Assembly: GCA_021825585.1 (NCBI GenBank)
Contig: JAKAGT010000002.1
Location: 124,001 to 188,000, forward strand
Direction of reading: 5' to 3'
Source: Bacteroidota bacterium
GTDB lineage: Bacteria > Bacteroidota > Ignavibacteria > Kryptoniales > JAKASW01
Length of the DNA stretch: 64,000 bases
Shown: positions 53,414 through 62,873 of the stretch, piece after piece
Numbering within the stretch: position 1 is the first letter of the stretch
Layout: each line of letters opens with the position of its first letter
Translations under genes and position numbers: made by a program
Notes under the pieces: generated by a model
Told to the model about the DNA's origin: nothing
Seen by the model: only the letters and a program-made list of their open reading frames with translations
The model's database searches: none

Positions 53414-54727
53414 TCAATCTGCCGGGTCGGCCGGCGTATTCGGATTGTTGATCCGCTCTTGGAGTGGATAAGGGTAGTAGTTCCGATTACGCTCTAAAGT
53501 GCTTGTTGGTGGTCCCGGTCTGCCGAGCCTTCTGCTGTCTTCCAGCCGCATACCTTCCAGATATAGCTCCGCACAGCGCTGATAGTATATCTCATTCAGC
53601 AACGCGCCGGTAGTTACTGGCCCGCTGTAAGCCGGAAGAGACGCGCCAATGCCGAACGGATCCTGTGACGGCGTCTCGGTGCGAACGATATTGATCTGAG
53701 TTACCGCATCCGCAAGATCGCCCAGCTCCACGTAAGCTTCAGCCTTGATGAGAGGCATCTCACCCGGAACGTATGCAGGGATAGGCTGGGTGGCATTACC
53801 GAAAAATCCCGCAAGAATATCAATCGGGTAATGGTTGGGCTTACTGAATGCGCTGTCAGGCTTCAGGTAAAAACTCAACCTCTGGTCACCGGATTCCACA
53901 AGGGGCGTTCCGAGGCTGTCTCTTGCTGCATATCGTGCCTGAATGAACACTCCTTGATAAATCGGATTTTGACTCAGACTAGAGTATGAGAATACAGAGG
54001 TTGCTTTAGGGTTCACCGCATTTGCAGCGTTGATTGCATCCTGATATCGTCCGGCAAACAGATCGTACCGCGCAAGATAAGCCTGGATCGTGTTGGGAAG
54101 ATTGAACCCGCTCCCCAACACCTGTGAATTGAATTGTGAGGAAGGCGGAGTCGCCGTAATTGCCTGGGAGGCACTGTCGAGCAATGAGATTGCTTCGACA
54201 AACAGGGCAGATTGCGAGACGAACTTCGCGTGTCCGGATGGATCCGCATCAATCGGCGCTTCCTGGAAATCCTGCGCGAGATTTCCCAGAGCCATGGCCT
54301 TGAAGAGGTATGCCTCTGCCATCATCCCGCTCCGGGTTCCTGGATCGAGCGTGACATTAGGTGCATTCGATATGATCTGGTCGCACATCCCGATTACCTC
54401 GTACAGGTCGGACCACAAGGCCGTGACATTGGCGTTGTTGTTCAGCAGAGACGATTCGCCTGCTTCCAATTCAACCAGGTTCTCGAGCGTATTGTTGATT
54501 GCAAGCTCTCTGGTAGTGACCCCGGTGGTCAGGATTATCGACCCGAGCGCCGATGTCGAATAATACTGCTGCAACCCGACGGCAAGTGCCATTATTCCGT
54601 TTGGATTCGTCAGCACCTGCTGATTAGTAGCGGCGTTGGGATCATTGATGTTCAGACTGCAGCCCGAGAGGGACAGCAGCAAGCCCGCTACTGCCGCAAT
54701 ACCGATGAAATGCAATTTCTTTTTCAT
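53414..54727 (-). CDS. SusD/RagB-like outer-membrane lipoprotein
   Basis: 437 residues from the ATG at 54727 with AAGGAG upstream. The N-terminus has a lipobox (LLLSLSGCSLNINDPN), followed by the SusD-typical NDPN and alpha-helical TPR-like body (AYLFKAMALGNLAQDF, ARYDLFAGRYQDAINAAN, EAYVELGDLADAVTQINIVR) and the C-terminal LLNEIYYQRCAELYLEGMRL segment. SusD proteins form the lid that hands glycans to the SusC barrel on the cell surface. It follows the SusC gene by 35 bases. This is the only SusD in the window; TBDR copies A and B lack one. Confidence 0.93.
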   Translation of the reverse strand: MKKKLHFIGIAAVAGLLLSLSGCSLNINDPNAATNQQVLTNPNGIMALAVGLQQYYSTSALGSIILTTGVTTRELAINNTLENLVELEAGESSLLNNNANVTALWSDLYEVIGMCDQIISNAPNVTLDPGTRSGMMAEAYLFKAMALGNLAQDFQEAPIDADPSGHAKFVSQSALFVEAISLLDSASQAITATPPSSQFNSQVLGSGFNLPNTIQAYLARYDLFAGRYQDAINAANAVNPKATSVFSYSSLSQNPIYQGVFIQARYAARDSLGTPLVESGDQRLSFYLKPDSAFSKPNHYPIDILAGFFGNATQPIPAYVPGEMPLIKAEAYVELGDLADAVTQINIVRTETPSQDPFGIGASLPAYSGPVTTGALLNEIYYQRCAELYLEGMRLEDSRRLGRPGPPTSTLERNRNYYPYPLQERINNPNTPADPAD

Positions 54728-54762
54728 GTCTTTAATTCTCCTTGTGCAGTGTTTTGGCATCG

Positions 54763-57700
54763 CTAAAAATGGAATGCTAATTCCATCGACACGGTAACCG
54801 GGATGGGAACGTCAACGAAGTCGAATCCGCGTACTCCCGTCCTCTGTCCGCCCACATTCGTTTCGGGGTCATAGCCGTTATAACTGGTAAAGCAGAACAG
54901 ATTACGGCCGATCAGACTGATATCCAGGCTTGAAATACCCAGGGGTCTTAGATACAGTGTGCGAGTGACCGAGACCTGACGGACCTCCACGTAGGAACCG
55001 TTTTGTACCCAGTTTTGGAAGATTGAAAACACAGCCGCGTTGTAACCGGCCGGAAGTTGCCCTTCCAATTCACGCTGGTAGCCATACAGCGTGCCAAACG
55101 CCGGATAATCTCCGAGACGCTGCGTGAAGTTGAATATCTGTTGTCCGACCACAGCGTCCAGCTGGAAACTGACGTACCAATCACGCCCGATGTTGAATTC
55201 GTTTATAAATGACCCGAGCCATTTCGGGTTCGGATTTCCTATGACCTCATTCTGAGCCGCGCGCTGGGGTATCCCGTTTACATAAACGATGTTTCCGCTC
55301 GCATCGCGCTGAAAAGCTGAGCCGTAAAATACCGGGAAGGGCTGGCCGTTAACCGCGCCTGCGATCCCAAATCCCTGGGAAACGAGGAGAATCCCGCCAG
55401 GAACGTTCCTGATCTCATTGTGGTCGGTAGAGAAGGTGAGAGTCGAGGTCCAGCGAACATAACCGTCAATCGGTATTGCCCTCAAGAGCCACTCGGTTCC
55501 CCAATCGTACAACGTACCGACATTCGACAGGCCGCTTGAATATCCGGTGGAGGGTGAAAGACTCTCTGTCAACAGCAGGTCGGATGTATTTCTTTGGTAG
55601 TAAGTGAATTCTAATCCCACACGATCCCCGAGGAAACTCATATCTGTTCCAGTCTCGAGTTCCTGCTCTCTTTCGGGTTTGATGCTTGAAGCACCCAGCT
55701 GAGTACTCGGTACGAGACCGGCCTTGCCATCGTAGGAGACAGGCTGATAAAGTGTGTACCTATCATAAGGACCAATTGCAGTTAATCCTCCTGATTCACC
55801 ATATGCCGCACGCAGCTTAAGCGTGGGTATGTAAGCCGACAGGATGGAGTTTTTCCAGAAATCTTCTTCAGAGAGGAGGTAGTCCGCGCTGAACTTAGGA
55901 TAGAACTGGACCCTGTCATTCCTTCCGAATACGGACGAAGCATCCATCCTTCCTGCTGCGGTCAGGAAGAGTCTGTTCAGTATGCCTAATGTCTCTTGCC
56001 CGTAGACACCGTAGAGGGCAAACTCACTGTTGAATTCGCTGATTGACTGAGTTGCACCGGCTGGAACAATCTGGGCGATGGGCGACAATTGCGTGCCCGT
56101 CCCGCTGAACGACCCGGATTGCTCATACAACAGTTGACCTCCGACTGCTGTTGTGGACAACAACGACGGCGTGATCGCAGTTTTGTACGAGACGTTCAGA
56201 TCATTTTCGAGATGAAGGAAATTCAGATTTGCCTGCTGCGCGTATCCCTGTGATAATCCCGGTGCCGATGTGCCTATCGGAATAAAGGCGTCAGCGAGCT
56301 GGGTGAAAGTGTCGAAGCCCAGTGTGTAGTTTACGTTCAGTCCGTCTATAGGATTGGCAAAAAGCCGAACGCTGCCTATGAGGCGGCTGACCCGCTGTCG
56401 AAATTTGTACAGGTTAATTGCCTCGACAGGGTTCGCAAGGATGCTGCTATGAGGGTACACCCCGGTAACAGGGTTCGGTTCCGGGTTAAACGTGTTCGGT
56501 CCAAAAAGGAAACCGGTCAAGACTCCCCACGCAGAAGTAAGGCCCCCGTTAGGTAGATCGTGCGCATCGCTGTTGGAATACATGGCATTTACCGACATAG
56601 TCAATCGCGGAAGCAGAATCTGGTCCAGGCCTAAGTTGATATTCTCCCTCTGGTAATCCTCTCCCCTGATGATTCCTTGATTCCCGAGATAGGATGTAGA
56701 AACGATGTATCTTGTGCCGCCGCTGCCTCCCGAAATATCCAGGTGGTCGGTCGTCCCGAAAGCGCGCCGGAAAATATCGTTCTGCCAGTTGTACCTTTGT
56801 ACGGGCACTTTTGTACTGTCGTTGAAACGTTTGTTGTAAGGATACATGTTTACCGCCAACTCCTTCCTGACGGTGTTCATGTTCATCCCCAGGGTCAGAG
56901 TAACCTTGGGCGGGCCGGGCTCACCTTGCTTGGTGAATATTTGCACGACGCCGTTGTTGGCAAGCGACCCATAGAGCGCCGCAGCAGCTGCACCCTGGAC
57001 TACTTCGATATGACTTATCATACTCGGATCCAGGTCAGCCAGCCTGTTCTCTGCGCCACCGCCGAGATCGATAAGCACGGGCGAAGAATTGTTTACGATA
57101 ACGCCATCCACCTCATAAAGAGGGTCCGCACTTCCGAGCACCGTACTCGTTCCTCTGAGCCTAACGCTCACTCCGCCGTCAGGGGCGCCGGAGTTCTCCT
57201 CGACCAGTGCTCCGGGAATCTTGCCCGCGAGTTCCTGGTCGACGGATGTCGCGCCGCTGTAGCGGAGAGCTTTTGCGCTGATCGTCGTAATCTGATTCCC
57301 CAGCTCTCTTTTTTCCGTCGCTACTCCGGTACCGGTGACCACCACCTCGCTCAGACCCAGTGCGGTCGGGGTTAACCTGAAGTCTGCCGTTATCGTTTCG
57401 CCTGCTCTTACGGTTAGACGGCGTGACGAAGGAGAGTACCCGACGTACCGCACTTCAATCGTGTACGTGCCTGCCGGCACATTAGCAATGGTGAATTTCC
57501 CCGACAGGTCAGTCGCGGCTCCGTATTTGGTACCACGCAGGAGAATGTTAGCGCCGATTAACGCATCGCCGCTGCGCGCGTCCGATACCTTTCCCGTAAT
57601 CGTTCCGGATTCGCCCGGAGGATCAGACCTCCTCGTCAGGATGATCAAACCGTTGCTCATCGGTACCCATCTTATGTCCGCGACCTGAAGGATTTTGGTC

Positions 57701-58032
57701 AGAGCCCCGCGCAGGGGAGCGGAATGGACCTGCACGTACAGCAGCTTGTCCTTCGGCAAAATCTCGGAGTCATACGAGAATCCGACCTCAGCCTTTCTCG
57801 ATATCTCCGAAAGAGCCTCTCCAACTGTCGCACCCTTCAATGAAATGGAGATAGGCCGTTCGAGATATGAAAAGCCAATCTGGGCGGTTGAAGGAGCATC
57901 GCCTTGTTGAGACGTACCAACCAACTCCGTCGCCTCGTTTGCGCTCCCCAGCTGGACCACCTCTTGTGCTGGAACTAGAACCGGGAGAAGAAACACTAAA
58001 GCTGCCGCCAAAAATCGGTAAATGGTTCTCAT
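54763..58032 (-). CDS. SusC-type TonB-dependent receptor with STN domain
   Basis: 1089 residues; AGGGA lies 6 bases before the ATG and a signal peptide (FLAAALVFLLPVLVPA) follows. Domains in order: STN at about 55-130 (ISISLKGATVGEALSEISRK, IRWVPMSNGLIIL), CarboxypepD-reg-like (GDALIGANILLRGTKYGAAT, GTYTIEVRYVGYSPSSR), a SusC plug (LSEVVVTGTGVATEKRELG, DPLYEVDGVIVNNSS, ISHIEVVQGAAAAALYGSLA, NNGVVQIFTKQG) and a barrel ending VTVSMELAFHF. It imports oligosaccharides together with the following SusD. The FecR gene ends 2 bases upstream, so the STN domain should signal to that anti-sigma factor. It is not closely related to TBDR copies A and B. Confidence 0.96.
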   Translation of the reverse strand: MRTIYRFLAAALVFLLPVLVPAQEVVQLGSANEATELVGTSQQGDAPSTAQIGFSYLERPISISLKGATVGEALSEISRKAEVGFSYDSEILPKDKLLYVQVHSAPLRGALTKILQVADIRWVPMSNGLIILTRRSDPPGESGTITGKVSDARSGDALIGANILLRGTKYGAATDLSGKFTIANVPAGTYTIEVRYVGYSPSSRRLTVRAGETITADFRLTPTALGLSEVVVTGTGVATEKRELGNQITTISAKALRYSGATSVDQELAGKIPGALVEENSGAPDGGVSVRLRGTSTVLGSADPLYEVDGVIVNNSSPVLIDLGGGAENRLADLDPSMISHIEVVQGAAAAALYGSLANNGVVQIFTKQGEPGPPKVTLTLGMNMNTVRKELAVNMYPYNKRFNDSTKVPVQRYNWQNDIFRRAFGTTDHLDISGGSGGTRYIVSTSYLGNQGIIRGEDYQRENINLGLDQILLPRLTMSVNAMYSNSDAHDLPNGGLTSAWGVLTGFLFGPNTFNPEPNPVTGVYPHSSILANPVEAINLYKFRQRVSRLIGSVRLFANPIDGLNVNYTLGFDTFTQLADAFIPIGTSAPGLSQGYAQQANLNFLHLENDLNVSYKTAITPSLLSTTAVGGQLLYEQSGSFSGTGTQLSPIAQIVPAGATQSISEFNSEFALYGVYGQETLGILNRLFLTAAGRMDASSVFGRNDRVQFYPKFSADYLLSEEDFWKNSILSAYIPTLKLRAAYGESGGLTAIGPYDRYTLYQPVSYDGKAGLVPSTQLGASSIKPEREQELETGTDMSFLGDRVGLEFTYYQRNTSDLLLTESLSPSTGYSSGLSNVGTLYDWGTEWLLRAIPIDGYVRWTSTLTFSTDHNEIRNVPGGILLVSQGFGIAGAVNGQPFPVFYGSAFQRDASGNIVYVNGIPQRAAQNEVIGNPNPKWLGSFINEFNIGRDWYVSFQLDAVVGQQIFNFTQRLGDYPAFGTLYGYQRELEGQLPAGYNAAVFSIFQNWVQNGSYVEVRQVSVTRTLYLRPLGISSLDISLIGRNLFCFTSYNGYDPETNVGGQRTGVRGFDFVDVPIPVTVSMELAFHF

Positions 58033-58034
58033 GG

Positions 58035-59138
58035 TTAATCCCTCTGTTTAGTTGCTTTGCTAACTGCTCGTTGAGTTCCTGGAATCAAGAAAATCGTGTT
58101 CCCCTTCTTCTCGTAGCGGATATCGAGAGAAATCATTATCGCCTTCAATATTTCATCGAACGGTTCTCGCCTAAAAGAAGCAGTCAGCTTCTTCGAAAGG
58201 AGAGATGGATCGGAAGCGACAAAAGAATAGGGATACTTGCGTCCTAACTCGGTAATCACTTTTCGAAGCGGTGTTTCACGGAACACCAGTGAGCCGTTCA
58301 GCCAGGCTAATTCCAATTGAAGGCTGGCCTTGACAGGCGGAATCACAGCACCGGTCGGACTTGCCCTCGAGATCTCCCCGGCCCTGACTATCACACCGCG
58401 GCCCTTGGGAGGAATACCGTCTCTCAGTATCACGTTGCCCTTCTTCACAACTACTTCGGTCTCTTTCTCTCCCGGCCATGCTTTCACGTTGAATTCAGTA
58501 CTAAGGTCTTCTACCGTTCCGTTTCTTGTGTGCACAATGAAGGGTACCTTCTTATGCGCCACAACAAAAAAAGCCTCCCCGACAAGGTCAATGTCCCGGT
58601 TCACTCTGCCGAAGGACTTGGAAAATCGGACGGTCGTCTCCGAATTAAGCGTCACTTTGCTTCCATCTGCAAGGAGGAGCTGTTTTTGTTCCCCTCTACC
58701 GGTCGAGACCGAGATCAAACTTTCTGTCGCGGGTTTTTGCCAAAAGAGAGATCTGAAATTTAATGCGACGTATGAGCTCCCAATCAACATGACGATCACA
58801 GCCGCGATCCTCAACAGACTTCCGATGTAAGATTTTTCCTTGAATGCCGCCGGGGTTGAGGAAGAGGGCTCTCGATTCTCTTTAATCGTCGACGAGTTAC
58901 TGTGTACGAAATCGGGAATGTCGGGAATTCTACCGAGGTTGTGTACAGTCTCCAATGCAGACTCGATATCCCACCTGCTGGCAACTCCTTGCCGATGAAA
59001 CCGTTCGTTGAGATAAGTGCGAAGAATTCTTACCTGTTCCATCAATTCGGGATTACCCTCTACTTCCTTCTTCTCACTTTCCGAACACTCCTCCGCTAAA
59101 TATTTGGCAATAATTTCCCAGTCAAGATCTCTCTGCAA
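58035..59138 (-). CDS. FecR-family anti-sigma factor of the SusCD locus
   Basis: 367 residues with a TTG start (GAGG, 7 bases upstream; no ATG or GTG near the conserved start). N-part: DWEIIAKYLAEECSESEKKE, which would hold the sigma factor. One membrane helix near 108-127 (LLRIAAVIVMLIGSSYVAL). Periplasmic FecR domain: QKQLLLADGSKVTLNSETTV, LVGEAFFVVAHKKVPFIVHT, NGTVEDLSTEFNVKAWPG, VVVKKGNVIL; then an STN-like end (ETPLRKVITELGRKYPYSF). It lies between sigma and SusC and is inactivated when SusC binds its ligand. Confidence 0.93.
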   Translation of the reverse strand: MQRDLDWEIIAKYLAEECSESEKKEVEGNPELMEQVRILRTYLNERFHRQGVASRWDIESALETVHNLGRIPDIPDFVHSNSSTIKENREPSSSTPAAFKEKSYIGSLLRIAAVIVMLIGSSYVALNFRSLFWQKPATESLISVSTGRGEQKQLLLADGSKVTLNSETTVRFSKSFGRVNRDIDLVGEAFFVVAHKKVPFIVHTRNGTVEDLSTEFNVKAWPGEKETEVVVKKGNVILRDGIPPKGRGVIVRAGEISRASPTGAVIPPVKASLQLELAWLNGSLVFRETPLRKVITELGRKYPYSFVASDPSLLSKKLTASFRREPFDEILKAIMISLDIRYEKKGNTIFLIPGTQRAVSKATKQRD

Positions 59139-59444
59139 TTAGCTTCCTCTCTTTTATGCACCTATGCCTCATTGTATTGTTGACAACTTGAGTTGGCCCT
59201 TACCCCTACAAACGGCCAGTGAAATTTTTCCTATCGGTCCTTTTTAATTGAATTCGAGCCCATTTGATCAGGGGAGCGGCCATGTCTCACAGCAAGAAGT
59301 CATACGTGACCTGCACAATACCCTTCCTCATACCCCGCAGGTCACCCGACCCCGGACGGTGATATGTTGTGTTCAGGACAGTTCTCGCTTACTTACGGAA
59401 TTTTGATGAAGTGGGAGGTTCTCAAAGCGGGCAGATGACCTGAG
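59139..59444. other. Sigma-FecR intergenic region with stem-loop and GTAGGGGTA motif
   Basis: 306 bases without a gene. It contains a perfect 9-base inverted repeat (GTGACCTGC 59306-59314 and GCAGGTCAC 59337-59345) around a 22-base loop, and the nonamer GTAGGGGTA on the minus strand at 59201-59209 that also occurs upstream of the other FecR gene. Confidence 0.45.
59201..59209 (-). promoter_or_regulatory. GTAGGGGTA motif before FecR (SusCD locus)
   Basis: Identical to 49247-49255; here 62 bases before the FecR start and followed by AGGG. Both copies precede A/T-richer stretches leading to the FecR gene. Confidence 0.35.
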
Positions 59445-60002
59445 TTAGTAACGGGGTTTTACTGCAGGCTCCAGGACGTGTCGGCGGAGCGTCTTCAATG
59501 CCCGCCCCATCTGCGTTTCGACAGTCTTCTTCGAGATATTGAGAACGTCGGCAATCTCCGTATAAGTCAGTCCTTCCTCGCGACTGAGGAGAAAGATGGT
59601 CCTGCTCCCGTCAGGCAGCTGTTCAATAGCCTCTTGTAGGGCACTCAGGAGTTCGCGGTTTGCCACTTCTTCAACTACATCGTTGCTGTAGGTTTCAGGC
59701 TGCTTTGACGACCAGCTGGTTATTACCTGAAGGTGTTTGAGATAATTCAGAGCCGTGTTCCTCACCGCCTTATGAAGGTAAGCCCGCACCGAAATCTCAG
59801 GGATCCAGTCGGACCTGTCTATCCACAGACGGGCAAATACTTCCTGCACAATGTCTTCGGTGGCATCGTGTGACTTCACGATTCGCATCACAAAATCGCA
59901 TAGGGGGGAGTAGTACTTGCGGAACAACCTGTCAAATGCCGCTCCATTTCCCCTTCGAATTTCATCGGCCAGCTGCGAATCCGATTCGAGGGACGTACTC
60001 AT
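59445..60002 (-). CDS. ECF sigma factor, FecI-like (controls SusCD locus)
   Basis: 185 residues. Region 2: AFDRLFRKYYSPLCDFVMRI and TEDIVQEVFARLWIDR; region 4: ALQEAIEQLPDGSRTIFLLS and YTEIADVLNISKKTVETQMG. It is a typical FecI-type sigma followed by FecR, SusC and SusD, and should start transcription of the SusC operon when the anti-sigma factor is signalled. It is related to, but clearly different from, the sigma at 49425-50000. Confidence 0.95.
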   Translation of the reverse strand: MSTSLESDSQLADEIRRGNGAAFDRLFRKYYSPLCDFVMRIVKSHDATEDIVQEVFARLWIDRSDWIPEISVRAYLHKAVRNTALNYLKHLQVITSWSSKQPETYSNDVVEEVANRELLSALQEAIEQLPDGSRTIFLLSREEGLTYTEIADVLNISKKTVETQMGRALKTLRRHVLEPAVKPRY

Positions 60003-60149
60003 TGCATCTCACATTGTCTTTGCTAAGATAAGGACGAAGTAACCAGCAGTCAATCTTTTTCAACATAACAAAGAGGCATGTTTTACGTTCCCCGGAAGAG
60101 CTACCCGACTGCAGTTCCTCAGTCACGTCCTCGATTCCAAGACAGGGAG

Positions 60150-61232
60150 TCAGCGTTGAATACGAGCCGACCCGCCCTTCGCAAAGGCCTTTACTTGTTC
60201 AACAGTTGCCATGGTCGTATCGCCGGGGAAAGTGGTCAGAAGTGCACCATGCGCCCAGCCCAGCCTCAGAGATTCCTCCGGAGACCCGCCGGTCAACAGT
60301 CCGTAGAAGAATCCGGATGCAAAGCCGTCCCCGCCGCCTACGCGATCCAGCACGTCGAGTTCACAGGTCGGCGAAGAATACGACTTTCCTTCGACCCACG
60401 CTACGGCACCCCAGCTGTGTCGATTCGAGGAATGCACCTCACGCAGAGTAGTAGCTACAATTTTCACCTGCGGATGCTTGGCTGCAACTTTGTCCATCAT
60501 CCCGAGAAATGTGTTCGGGTCTAGCCTGGATTCGGCCGCTACTTCCGGACCAGGAATCCCCAACCCTTTCTGCAGGTCCTCCTCGTTCCCGACGAGGACG
60601 TCCACGTTTTCAGCTATTCGCGAAATGACCACCGCTGCCTTCTCCTCGCCTCCCCAGATGTTCCACAATTTTCCGCGATAGTTCAGGTCGAAACTCACAA
60701 TGGCCCCTGCCTTCTTTGCCGCCTTCATCCCTTCGATGATGAGTTCTCCCGTGGTTTCGGAGAGCGCTGCGAAGATTCCTCCGCTGTGGAACCAGCGCAC
60801 ACCACCAGAAAAAATTGAGGCCCAGTCGAAATCGCCCGGCTTCAATTGCGAAGCTGCTTCATTGCAACGATTGTAAAAAACCACGGGCGGCCTGATGCCG
60901 TGGCCACGGTCACTGTAGACTGTCGCCATGTTGGGGCCGTTTACGCCGTTGTGCTTGAAATGTTTGTAGAAAGGCCTTACGCCCATCGCCTTTACCCTCT
61001 CGGCAATCAAATCGCCGATCGGATAATCAACCATGGCGGTGACAATTCCCGTTTTCAACTCGAAGCAGTCGGACAAATTGGCGGCGACATTATACTCCCC
61101 GCCGCTCACATGGATTGAACACTCGGTCGCCTTGCGGAACGGGACTTCTCCGGGGTCAAGACGATGAACCAGGGCTCCCAATGAGACAAAATCAAGCGCA
61201 GCATCGGAACGAATTTTCAAACTCGCGGTCAT
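60150..61232 (-). CDS. PfkB-family sugar kinase, probably 2-keto-3-deoxygluconate kinase-like
   Basis: 360 residues from the ATG at 61232. The fold is ribokinase/PfkB: SGGEYNVAANLSDCFELKTG near the start, DYPIGDLIAERVKAMGV, AGAIVSFDLNYRGKLWN, VDVLVGNEEDLQKGLG, and the PfkB signature with catalytic aspartate DRVGGGDGFASGFFYGLL near 310. SFDLNYRxKLW is typical of 2-dehydro-3-deoxygluconokinases, which phosphorylate KDG in the Entner-Doudoroff-like or uronate pathway. It lies next to 6-phosphogluconate dehydrogenase, which supports a sugar-acid role. Fructokinase or 5-dehydro-2-deoxygluconokinase are alternatives. Confidence 0.85.
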   Translation of the reverse strand: MTASLKIRSDAALDFVSLGALVHRLDPGEVPFRKATECSIHVSGGEYNVAANLSDCFELKTGIVTAMVDYPIGDLIAERVKAMGVRPFYKHFKHNGVNGPNMATVYSDRGHGIRPPVVFYNRCNEAASQLKPGDFDWASIFSGGVRWFHSGGIFAALSETTGELIIEGMKAAKKAGAIVSFDLNYRGKLWNIWGGEEKAAVVISRIAENVDVLVGNEEDLQKGLGIPGPEVAAESRLDPNTFLGMMDKVAAKHPQVKIVATTLREVHSSNRHSWGAVAWVEGKSYSSPTCELDVLDRVGGGDGFASGFFYGLLTGGSPEESLRLGWAHGALLTTFPGDTTMATVEQVKAFAKGGSARIQR

Positions 61233-61338
61233 CTTATATTCTTTCTTTGTATCCGGCAGGAGCGGAGAGTACACTCGCCGGCAAAATCTGATGATTCCAT
61301 TCTACGTCTTTTCGATATCGAAGAATCCGACAATTTTA

Positions 61339-62793
61339 TCACACGTGATAGGTCGATGAAGCAGTGTCGCTGCCATGTCCGGTCCAATTCGTATGGAAAA
61401 ATTCTCCTCTCGGTTTATCGACCCGTTCGTACTGGTGTGCTCCGAAGTAATCACGTTGTGCCTGGAGCAAATTGGCCGGCAGGCGGGAATTGCGGTAACC
61501 ATCGAAATAGTTTAGCGCCGTGGAGAAAGCCGGCACCCATATCCCATTCAAAACCGCAATCGAAATTACCCTTCTCCAAGCCTCCTGTGACGACTCGATC
61601 TTCTCCTTGAAAAACGGATCGAGCAGCATATTGTTCAGTTTCGGATCCTTATCGAACGCCTCCTTGATCTTCCCGAGGAAGGCGCTTCTAATAATGCAGC
61701 CGCCCCTCCACAGCAGTGCGATGCTGCCATAATTCAGATTCCATTTGAATTCTTCGGCCGCCGCACGAAGCAGGGTGAACCCCTGGGCGTAAGAGACTAT
61801 TTTGGAGGCGTACAGCGCCTTCTCCAAATCATCCAGAAATGTATTCCTGTCACCGCTGAAGCCCGGCTTCGGCCCGCGCAGCATCTCTGACGCGGCCACT
61901 CTTTCCTCCTTCAATGCCGAAAGGCAGCGGGCATAAACAGCCTCGCTGATTAGGGTCAGTGGAATACCGATATCGAGCGACGTCTCGCTAGTCCATTTTC
62001 CGGTACCCTTCTGCCCGGCAGTATCCAGAATCTTGTCGACCAGCGGCATGCCGTCCGCGTCTTTGAACGCAAGGATGTCTCTTGTAATCTCGATCAAGTA
62101 GCTGTCCAGGCCGCCCGTGTTCCACTTCCTGAACACCTCGTGCATCTCTCCGGCGTTCATCCCCAGCAGCTCTTTCATGATATGGTATGCTTCACTTATC
62201 AGCTGCATATCGCCGTACTCGATGCCGTTGTGAACCATCTTCACGAAGTGTCCCGCTCCGTCACTGCCGACCCAGTCGCAGCAGGGTGTGCCATCGGCGA
62301 CTTTTGCGGCTATCGACTGGAAGATCGGTTTGACGTGCGGCCAGGCTGCGGGTGATCCGCCGGGCATTATGGACGGGCCGTGGAGGGCTCCCTCCTCACC
62401 GCCGGACACACCCGTTCCGATAAACAACATTCCCTTGCTTTCCAGGTATTTTGTTCTCCGAATCGTGTCGGGGTAATGAGAGTTGCCTCCGTCAATGACG
62501 ATGTCACCTTTTTCCAGGTGAGGGACCAGCACTTCAATGAACTCGTCCACCGGCTGTCCGGCTTTCACCATAAGCATGACTTTGCGGGGAGTCTTCAGAG
62601 TCGAGATAAGCTCCGTGATGGAGGTCGTGCCGATTATGTTCTTTCCTTTCGCACGGCCGCCGACAAAGTGCGTAACCTTATCGACGGTCCGGTTGAAGAC
62701 GGCAACGGTAAATCCCCTGCTCTCGATGTTCAGCACGAGATTTTCACCCATAACCGCCAACCCTATCAATCCAATATCAGCTTTTTGAGACAT
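61339..62793 (-). CDS. gnd: 6-phosphogluconate dehydrogenase, decarboxylating
   Basis: 484 residues, the usual length; AAGGA lies 8 bases upstream. It oxidises 6-phosphogluconate to ribulose 5-phosphate with CO2 release in the pentose phosphate pathway. Motifs: dinucleotide-binding GLIGLAVMGENLVLNIESRG, DIVIDGGNSHYPDTIRRTKY, FIGTGVSGGEEGALHGPSIM, catalytic GHFVKMVHNGIEYGDMQLI, GTGKWTSETSLDIGIPLTLI, and near the C-terminus QAQRDYFGAHQYERVDKPRG. The NRT (FNRTVDKV) after the second strand favours NADP. It lies between the LarA-like and sugar kinase genes. Confidence 0.97.
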   Translation of the reverse strand: MSQKADIGLIGLAVMGENLVLNIESRGFTVAVFNRTVDKVTHFVGGRAKGKNIIGTTSITELISTLKTPRKVMLMVKAGQPVDEFIEVLVPHLEKGDIVIDGGNSHYPDTIRRTKYLESKGMLFIGTGVSGGEEGALHGPSIMPGGSPAAWPHVKPIFQSIAAKVADGTPCCDWVGSDGAGHFVKMVHNGIEYGDMQLISEAYHIMKELLGMNAGEMHEVFRKWNTGGLDSYLIEITRDILAFKDADGMPLVDKILDTAGQKGTGKWTSETSLDIGIPLTLISEAVYARCLSALKEERVAASEMLRGPKPGFSGDRNTFLDDLEKALYASKIVSYAQGFTLLRAAAEEFKWNLNYGSIALLWRGGCIIRSAFLGKIKEAFDKDPKLNNMLLDPFFKEKIESSQEAWRRVISIAVLNGIWVPAFSTALNYFDGYRNSRLPANLLQAQRDYFGAHQYERVDKPRGEFFHTNWTGHGSDTASSTYHV

Positions 62794-62856
62794 CTTCTAC
62801 TTCCTTATGAGTAAGAGTTTTATCGCAATGAGGCCTGTCGAATATCTGATCAGCAG

Positions 62857-62873
62857 AAAAAAAAGCAGTGCTT
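62857..62873 (-). terminator. Possible short terminator after the LarA-like gene
   Basis: On the minus strand a short stem (AAGC with GCTT) directly after the stop codon leads into a run of eight T. The stem is too small to be convincing. Confidence 0.25.
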